Source: Brugia malayi
Taxonomy: Eukaryota; Nematoda; Chromadorea; Rhabditida; Onchocercidae
NCBI RefSeq assembly: GCF_000002995.4
Contig: NW_025062478.1
Coordinates: 4,254,001 to 4,318,000 of the forward strand
Direction: 5' to 3'
DNA: 64,000 nucleotides
Shown: one piece after another, positions 55,601 to 64,000 of the stretch
How the letters are laid out: the number at the start of each line of letters is the position of its first letter
Position numbering within the stretch: position 1 is the first letter of the stretch
Program-made: the position numbers and the translations under genes
Notes under the pieces: generated by a model
Seen by the model: only the letters and a program-made list of their open reading frames with translations
Told to the model about the DNA's origin: nothing
Database searches by the model: none

Positions 55601-58600
55601 TCTAATTGACCGTTAGATATATAAGAGGTGCATAATTTCTGAGATTTCACGGCACTTAATACCGTCCAAAATTGACTACTTTCACTTATTTCAAAACTGA
55701 ACCAATCGCCAAGTGCCGGAACTGCTTCGAACCTGCAATTCTCACATAAAACTAACAATATGAAATTTCAGCATTCCAATATTATTTATGCAGATAATAT
55801 TATTGTAAGTTTAGCAATACAATAATGTGCTGTTGATGCTTACATAAGTAAAAAAACTAACATTTTCAAATTAACGTGTAACATTCGACCATTTCCATGA
55901 TTTGTATCTTGGATATAGACTAATGATAATGATTTCTGAATATCAACGAAGCAAACGATACCATGTCTCTGACTTCTATTTATACAATCCTGTATGCAAA
56001 TTAAAACAAAAATTGATACTATTTGTAGATTCTACAATTTCCAAAATATAAATGATCAGCAGGTCACCAAAATCAAAGTTAGTAAACTGTTCATGAAAAA
56101 AAAAAAAAAAAAAAACATACCAAGACCTGACACACATTCCATGTAGTAATCGGTTCTTCCACACTTTTTTTTATACGCTTTAACATTACTTCATATGTTT
56201 GTCCAACTCCAAAATTTTGTACTGCTTTTTCTAATATATTATCTCGATCTACAACTGGTCCTATCCAATCCGCAGTTAAATTATTTAATGGCCAATGAGA
56301 GACGAATGTGGCTGATACAAGCTATAAAGAAAAAAAAAAATAATATTATAACAACATTAAAAAGTTTAAAAATACCAGAAAAAAATTTGACAAAAAAAAA
56401 ATTTAATCACAGAAGAAAAAATCCAATCCTACTATCACGCAAATTATAATTAAAGGAATGCTTCAAAACATTTGAAGAAGTTTTTAACAAAATGATTTTG
56501 TTTAGGCGAACCATTAGATTATTGAAGAGCGGTACACATTTTAAGATAGGATCTGTCATCGTCCACTCGATAATATAAAATCTGATATTCATATTCATAC
56601 GGGCATGATTTTTAAGATGCGGACTAGAATAAACTGTGCCATAAAAGGACTAAAAAAAATGTGCAAACTAATAAACCAATTAAAGTTATTCCTGTAGAAC
56701 CTTTTGAAAGAAATCAGACGGTATCAAAGTAAGACCAGAAATACTGGAAGTTTCAAAAGCAAACAGGAGAAGATTAAAAGACTCTAATACAGGTAATCCT
56801 ACTTTTAAGAGATGAGAGGTGAAAAACAAAATAATGAACTTACTCGGCCATGAATTTAATCCATCCTCCAATCACCAAATTTTCATGATTTTCACACATT
56901 CCCTCTCCAAGGGAAGGTGACCAAACAAATGCAAATCTTATAGCTTTACTAACCACTACACCTACTAGAGGACCTATCAGCTGCAAAAAATTATTCGTTA
57001 TTTTATTGAGTGACAGAAATTCAAGATTTTGCTTTCGCATTACTAATCTTAAATACCTTTCCAAAAATTTGCATAAAATAGGTTATGAATATGTTGTCGC
57101 TTAGATAAGCCAAAGAATTACAGACCTGTTTTTGGAACCTTGGTGAGAATCTAAGCAAACATGAGATAAATATTTTATAAAATAATGAAGGGAAAGGATA
57201 AGAAGATATGATATACTAAGATATAAATTTATTTCTCAAAACCATTCCTCAATGAGAGACATAAATGCGAATGAGGCAAATAAGAGTTGCTTCTGGAGAA
57301 GTCTGACGTTCTCAGGAATAACCGATTTAAAAAAAAAAAGATCAGCTATAGAGATCGCTCAAAATTCCTATATATAATAAACAATTTCCAGACTTTTCAA
57401 ACACACAAAATATTGTTACCTCCCTATCATTTGCCGAATATTTACTGATTGGGACAAGTTCAGGAATTTGATTGGATGGAACAAACCAGTATGTACCACT
57501 TTCCTGTTCATTCCATTGTCGATCCCGAGGAATCCTAAAATGAAACGAATAAATATTCGAAAATATATTTCCTTTCCTAACAATTCCGTTTCATCTCAAT
57601 CAGTTTTGTAAATGCAAGAATAGTAAAACATCTATTAGTAATTATTCCGTTTTATGATCTTGCAAATTGCATAAACGAAAGGATTATGGAAAAATTTCTG
57701 AATAAGAATGCATTGAAGTAACGAATAAAAACAATTTAGAAATTTAGTTTTAGCAATGCTCTTCATAGGGAAATAAGTGAGAAGCAAAAATACAAAGAAT
57801 GGAAAAGACCTTTCTACATAAACGCTATAGATTCGATTAATAATAATGCCACTGAATGGTGCAAACACAGCCACACGGTCAAAATGCTTCGATTGGATAA
57901 TGATACCGTGACCAATTTTCTCATTACTCTGCCTGAATATCACTTCAGTTCTGACCTAAATGAAAAAGGCCCTTCGAAGTCTCTATTATCAAATTCCGAA
58001 GAAAATAAAAATACTTGAACAATAAACCACAAAAATAATATTTATAATTGCTGATCAAACAATCATTTTAATAAAAGTAAAGGTCTCAAGAATATAATAC
58101 TAAAAATGATATCGTACAAATGTTCACACTTTAGTAATATCACATTTTACATCTAGATTATCCAAACTTTTTAAATGATAATTATCCACATTCAATACCA
58201 TTTAAAACGGACACATTATGAAGTTATCATTTAAAAAATGAAGCAGAGCTTCAGCTTAGTGATAAACGAAAATCCTAGAAACTCGAGCAACAAAAATGTA
58301 ACTGACATATCTTGCATCTGATTACAAAGTATGATAACGACAATTTGAAATGAATACGAACGACTGAATTCCTTGAATGAATGTACTTAAAAACGGAAGT
58401 TATGAGTACTATTAAAAGTAAAAGTTACCTGTGTGACACCAATCTCCAGAACTCGAGTTTCTAGGATAGGACTGATTCTATGTACTTCATCGCTTGTTAG
58501 TGACACCAATAACCAATCACCAAGATTAAAATGTCTTGATCGATAAGCAAAATTTATTTCTTTCTCACGTTTTATAGTTTCAATCCATACCCGCGCTAAA

Positions 58601-58674
58601 CGATCGTCACAATATGTCACAATCCCTTCCGCCAAGTTTTGTCGTTCCTCCATAGTTCTTGATGTTGATGCCAT
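52601..58674 (-). CDS. Large GDW-repeat protein, unknown family (15 exons)
   Basis: Exons: 58674-58429, 57955-57810, 57534-57420, 56980-56844, 56623-56512, 56321-56121, 55989-55862, 55732-55600, 55345-55133, 54824-54631, 54418-54316, 54107-53904, 53746-53654, 53345-53163, 52735-52601. They join in phase to about 780 residues. Four copies of a module are visible: a G-[IV]-V start, a middle strand, and a closing [LI]-G-[DG]-W-[IFL]-x-[FV] at residues 51-57, 206-212, 369-375 and 533-539. Copies two and four also share W-[ST]-P-S-L-x-E. After the GDW part, the next exon often opens with V-x-T-E-V-I (83, 407; weaker at 577). The strand pattern recalls OB-fold/cold-shock or Tudor-like RNA- or protein-binding modules, but I see no diagnostic motif. 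Residues 645-780 are polar and low in order. Start: first ATG after TATTTTAAG. The end of exon 5 is uncertain (56512 or 56536). Confidence 0.8.
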
Positions 58675-59274
58675 ATGAAATCTTAAAATATATTTGCTTC
58701 ATTCTAATCACATTCCTAATATTCTACCTCGAATCGATTAAATTTAAACATATCTTGATAAAAGATGTCGATACTTCTTTAATTGAACTATTTATTTATG
58801 CTTATGCTTTAAAAAATGTAATAAACTCAATCTAATTGATGATAACAAAGCATAATCAACTTAATGATAATGTAATCAATTTGATGATAACAAATATAAT
58901 ACTATAAAAAGTTTAATGCCAGTGCACACCGATGATTAGTGATAAAATTTCTCTCATTTTAACATGGAATAAAGTCATGAATTTAATTTTCCTGAATATT
59001 TTTGAATAATCTCTATTATTACTATTATTATCATCATTAACACTAAAAATAGTAATGACAACAATAAGTCATAAAACAATGATAACAACAATATTGATCC
59101 ATCAAGACAAAAGCGCCATGCAGAACAATGCTCATTACCTAATCTCTCCCAGTTATAAAAGTAAGGAAACCTTGCCTATTTATCTGTTGTTGCACGGATC
59201 CATTCAATCGTCTCTTCCTGCTTATGTCTGCTAGTCTCGTCCGTCACCAATGTTTACGCACATACAACATACAA

Positions 59275-59362
59275 ACAGGCACACACACACATACATACAT
59301 ACAGGCATACACACATACACATACAGACATGCATACCTAGATGGAGACATACAGACATACAA
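59275..59362. repeat. CA/CATA microsatellite
   Basis: Imperfect CACA and CATA units about 600 bp upstream of the GDW-gene start. Confidence 0.9.
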
Positions 59363-61110
59363 TGCATTTGCATTAATTTAAAGTTTCTATGATCAGACAT
59401 TTACTAATTAGTTCTATTTTTTTTGTTTTCTTTTTTCAAAACAGTCACAAAAAATAATTTTTGTATGTTATTTAAAATATGAAAACGAATTTAAAATTAG
59501 AAGAGAGGCGCAAATGTCACAATTACACATGGACGATAATGTCTTTTTTCATCATTTCGGTGAAAAAGAAACATTTGAATATAAAAAGAAGAAGGATATA
59601 TTGAAATGAATGAAACGAGAGAAGATAAGAGAGAAACGATAAAGATTTAAATGAAAGTAAAGTAAAAGAAAGTTAATTAGGTATAAAATATTGTTCACTA
59701 ATATTTTCGATCTCAAATAAATCGAAAAATTGAAAAAAAATTAATTGAATCAAAAATTTAAGCATAAAATGTAGAATTGAGCAATTATTTGTCTAAAGAA
59801 TTGAACAATTTAATTTTGTTTACAAAATTTGTTCATAAAATTTTCATAACTTTTCACCTTTCACCGTTGCGACACATTTTATGAATTGTAAACGAAAATG
59901 AAATTATTCTAGTCACCCAGTGATTAATTAAGCAAAGAATTAAATCTTTTTCAATTAATTTTATATAAAATTTAAGATGGTTTATTCCGTCTATGCAATC
60001 ATTAATTAAATAAAAAATTATAAGTAATGTTCACATCACAGATGACATAAAGATTAATTAAATTTCATTGTATATTAAATCAAAGTATTAATTATGAGAA
60101 AAAAAAAAATAGAACGAAACAAATAATATTAATTGAAAAAATTTATTTAACATAATTCGTTAAAGAATGAATTGATGTGAGTATGAATACTTCCAATTGA
60201 TTTTGTATAATAATTTTTCAAGCTAAATGAAAAAAATAAAAGATAAAAATATGATTTTGTATTGCCAATAATTCGTCATCTGTCACCAAACAAATTATAA
60301 TTCCAATGTATGCGAAAGTAAATTTAACTGGTGAATCATTTTGATGTATTACTGACATATGGTAATAAATTTTAATGAATGAATGGATCAAAGATTTCAA
60401 ATGAGAAAATAAAAAAAAAAAATTTATTTGCTTTCTGAATGGATTAAAATCAATTAATGCGTCAAATGTTTGATGTATTTAATTATAAAATTCAAATATT
60501 AACGAAAATATTACTTTCATTCAGTTCCTATTATTATTATTTGTTTTTTTTTTTTTTTTGTACCCCGCCATATCTCTAATTTTCATATTCTGATCTTTCA
60601 TTATCAAGAAAAAGGAGAAGAAATACAAAATATGATTTTGTATTGCTTTTGTACTGCTTATAATTCGTCATCCGTCTGTCCACAAATAAATCGCATACGG
60701 AAGAAAAATTCAATTAATGAATCATTTCAATTGTTATAAAATTAGTATGCTGTGAAAAAGAAAAAAAAAAAATTTTTTTTTCATTGAATGAATGGATTAA
60801 AATTTTTTGTGAGCCAATTTTTGAAATGTTTGATGATTAAAATTAAAATTTGAGAAAAAGAAAACATTTTCTTTTCTTTTTCAAATGCTAAATATTCGTT
60901 ATCTTAATACAACATATCGCTAATTTACATATTTTAAGTTTTGCTCTCTCTTTCATTTCATTTGTATATTTGTTCAGAGATTTTTCGAGAAAGAAGAAAA
61001 GAAAGAAAGAGACAAAGAGAGGGGACAGAGAGAGAGAGAGAGGAGAATGACAGGGTAATATAAAATGACGATGGATGAGGTGGAGTTTCAGTCCTGTTGT
61101 GGTGGACAAA

Positions 61111-61150
61111 AGGAGAGGTGAGGGGGAGGGGGCAGAGGGGGGGGGGGGGG
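61111..61150 (+). repeat. G-rich run with 14 consecutive G
   Basis: Two G5 runs and one G14 run separated by short spacers lie just past a GA-rich tract. This is a strong G-quadruplex candidate and exceptional in such AT-rich DNA. Confidence 0.85.
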
Positions 61151-64000
61151 TTGACAGATGTGGGTGAGTGGAGAGGTGAAATTATCGACTTGCAAGCAGA
61201 GTTTGTATCAGTGAAACACTGATCTCAACAATGTCCTTTTTCTATTCCACCGCATTTACTTGTAACTTTATGGTTCATTTAGTTGACATTTCAATATTTC
61301 ATCTCTTTTAACACTTATACTCTCTGCTTTATCCTTTTGCATGTGTGCTTGTTTATATTTCAATTAAATGATCATTGCATCATTGTCAATTAAATAATAC
61401 ATTCTCTCTTGGGATCTCTTTGCTTCATTTTGTCTTTAATCTTTTTGATACTTTTCAAATCAAACCAATTAGAAATTGGCTTATTATATTCATTTAACTT
61501 ACCCATTTTGTTAGTCTTACATTTTTTTCTCTTATTAAAATCATACATATATTTCTAATATGTCATATGATTTTCAATATGTAATTTTTGCTGTGCATTT
61601 ATGCTAATATGTAATAAAGATCAAATATTATTAGAATAGATCAATAATCATTTATTATTTCCAACATTTTAAAATTAATGGATTAACATGAAAAAAGGAT
61701 TTTATTTATTTTTTTTACAAACAAGTATACCATTTTGCATATAAATTTCCAAGTTCTTTGTGATTATGAATATGACATTTTGGCATATGACAAAACGCTT
61801 ATTTTACTTAAATCTGATAAACGATATGATATGATATGATATAAAAAAGTTAAAACAAAAGTCTACTACATTCTTCTTTTCTCTTTCTCTCCTTTCCTGT
61901 AAAACGTTTCATTTTGAAAAATCAAATCAAACATTTTAGTATTAGTATTATTAAAAAAGTACGATTTCTTTGATTTTACATCATTCAGGTTTATTGTTAT
62001 ATTATGTACGATACGTGTTTTGAAAGCGTAGCACACGTAATAATTCATTTTAATGTTAGAAACATCATAAGTGGTGGCAATGTTTCAGTTTATTTCTCTA
62101 ATTTATATTCAGTGTCGAATATGGGAGAGAAAAATTTCTAAATGATTTATGAAATTAAAATAACCTCGCGGTATTGACAACGTACTACGTCTATTCGTAT
62201 GTTTCTTTTTTATATTTTCATCACACGTTTTATATCCCTTAAGAATTATGAAAAAAGAAGAAAAACGTGATATGTGATAAACCGGAATATTCCAAAATAC
62301 ATGTTGTGTTGCTTCTCCATTTTTGTGATTATTTTGTCAATTCAATCGATATTGCAAACCGGATAGTGAAAAACCTTCTTGATCTCCAATGAAAATTATT
62401 ATTAGAAATCTTTAAAATATGATGTAACAATTTGATTTCCTATTTTTATTAACTGTGGCATTTCCATTTTCATTTCTATTTCCACTTCCATTTTTTTTAG
62501 CGAATTGAGACTAAAATTTCCTATTTCTTCTTTCACACCTATTATGCACAGCGTTAAAATATGTGTTTCCTCTGAAGAAAAAATAAAATGGAATTGTCAC
62601 ACACTGTCACACACATTTATACACAAACTGAAATTCACCTTCACGTTACTTTTTTTTCTTGAATGTTCCAAGTGTAACTAAATTTAAAAAAAAATTTTTT
62701 CATGCCGCTTCCAATTATTTCTGCATTTCTTAAAACAAAAGCACAATTTGTTAGTACCAAAAGTTTTCCCTTTTTTTTACAATATATATTTTATAGTGCT
62801 ATTCTCTTTCATCTTCGTTTTTCTCTTTCTTTTTTGAGTTCTATTTCTAAAATTTTGTAGCAAAATATTTTGCATTATTATATCCAGATCTTCATTAAAA
62901 TCTGAAATTAAATATGGTTACTTTATTGCTTCAGGAAAACTTAATTTAATCAATTAACAAGCAGGTCTATTAATTCAAAAAAAAAAAGAACTAAATTAAT
63001 TAATAACTAATTTATTCAATAATATATAACAGAAAAAAAAGTTAGAACATATAAAATATTTCTTAAGAAAACTGATATAAAGGATATCTTTTTTAGAATT
63101 AATTTTCAATCATTCACTGAAGGAAATGAACGATCGATTGTTTTTACAAACTTTCTAGCATAATATTTGAAATGATAACAGTATTGTATATAGTATAATT
63201 GTTATCATTTCTTTTTCGTTTTTTACCTTTATCAATCTTTGTTCTTTAGTTTTTGTCATTTTTCACTGTTTTAAATTATGGCACTTCACATTCATCTTTC
63301 CCAATTCAAATCTATAAATTATTATTCTCGTATACAAATTTTGCCTTATTCACTATATCTCACCACTGATAATTCAATTCTTATGCTCCTTCTAGATGTT
63401 ACAGTAATATCAGAAAACTTTTTGATAAGGTTAAAGAATTTAAATCGTGTTCATTGATCACTTTAAATCTCGTTTATCGTACTTCACTAATTTAATTTAT
63501 GGAATTTCCGTTTTCCTTTTTTTTTTTTGTTTAATGAGAACACTTGCAGGTGTTAAATTTGCAAATGAATTCCTCACATATATTCTTTGATATATTTGAT
63601 ATGTTATGAATCATGAAATATATTTCTAAAAAATATAATGAAAATAGTGTGAAATCCATTCCTAATTTAACATCTGCAAGTGTTTTAGAACGGAAATTTT
63701 ACAAATTTAATTCATAGGATATCATTAAAAAAAGAAGAGATAATTTAAAAGATAAACCTATCATATTAATTGTATTAGACTATTATATTAATTTTGAAGC
63801 ATTGTATTTAATAGTTTGGATATTATTTATAATTTCAAATTTTATTTATAAAACAAATTTTTTCACATCCACCAAAATCATATTCTCTTTTCTAATACAT
63901 TGTTGTTCAATTGTCATTATATCAATTATCATTTCTAATCATAATTTTTTTTTTATTTACATAAGTTTTAAATTATTTTATTCAATTTCTGGATGTCTTT

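Larger units (their letters stand above)
58675..64000. other. 5' flank of the GDW gene and gene-free end of window
   Basis: A GC-richer patch at about 59110-59270 is open on the minus strand for up to 30 codons and could be a 5' UTR exon or promoter of the GDW gene. A CA-rich repeat (59275-59362), GA tract (61010-61045) and G-run (61111-61150) follow. I see no other gene to the end. Confidence 0.45.

Overview
The window is strongly AT-rich eukaryotic DNA. Its genes are split into many small exons whose acceptors read TTTTCAG or TTTTAG and whose donors read GTAAGT or GTATGT. Most well-supported start codons have such an acceptor 0-39 nt upstream, as expected if mRNAs receive a trans-spliced leader. 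With the protein content (polo-like kinase, eIF5, an F-box protein, a secreted phospholipase A2-like protein, and a large repeat protein I do not recognise) this points to a nematode, probably of the filarial/spirurid type. The phylum is a confident inference. The clade is a guess.

Layout. 1-5.4 kb holds no gene that I can see. 5.5-12.2 kb (- strand) is a seven-exon F-box gene with an 84-residue glutamine tract; four phase-compatible small exons may extend its 5' end to about 18.0 kb. 19.1-24.3 kb (- strand) holds a weaker five-exon gene with a Lys/Arg/Glu tract written by a GA-rich microsatellite; possible 5' exons lie near 30.5 and 31.2 kb. 33.2-37.9 kb (- strand) is a complete 13-exon polo-like kinase. 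38.95-39.2 kb is a 51-bp minisatellite with five near-identical copies. 39.8-41.1 kb (- strand) is a three-exon secreted PLA2-like gene in which Lys replaces the usual calcium-binding Asp. 41-47 kb is gene-poor but has a long GT microsatellite, a 25-bp perfect palindrome and a cluster of TGACCT motifs. 47.5-48.7 kb (+ strand) is an unrecognised gene that ends about 160-215 nt before the leader acceptor of the complete nine-exon eIF5 gene (48.9-51.6 kb, + strand), which suggests an operon. 52.6-58.7 kb (- strand), convergent with eIF5, is a 15-exon gene for a roughly 780-residue protein built from repeated modules ending in a Gly-Asp-Trp motif. 58.7-64 kb holds microsatellites and a G-run but no supported gene.

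The genes do not form one pathway: PLK1 drives mitosis, eIF5 drives start-codon selection, and the F-box protein is presumably an SCF adaptor. The observations most worth checking are the GDW-repeat protein, the Lys49-type PLA2, the polyglutamine F-box protein, the microsatellite-encoded K/R/E exon, the possible eIF5 operon and the 46.4 kb palindrome. All gene models were spliced by eye from reading frame, splice signals and intron phase.
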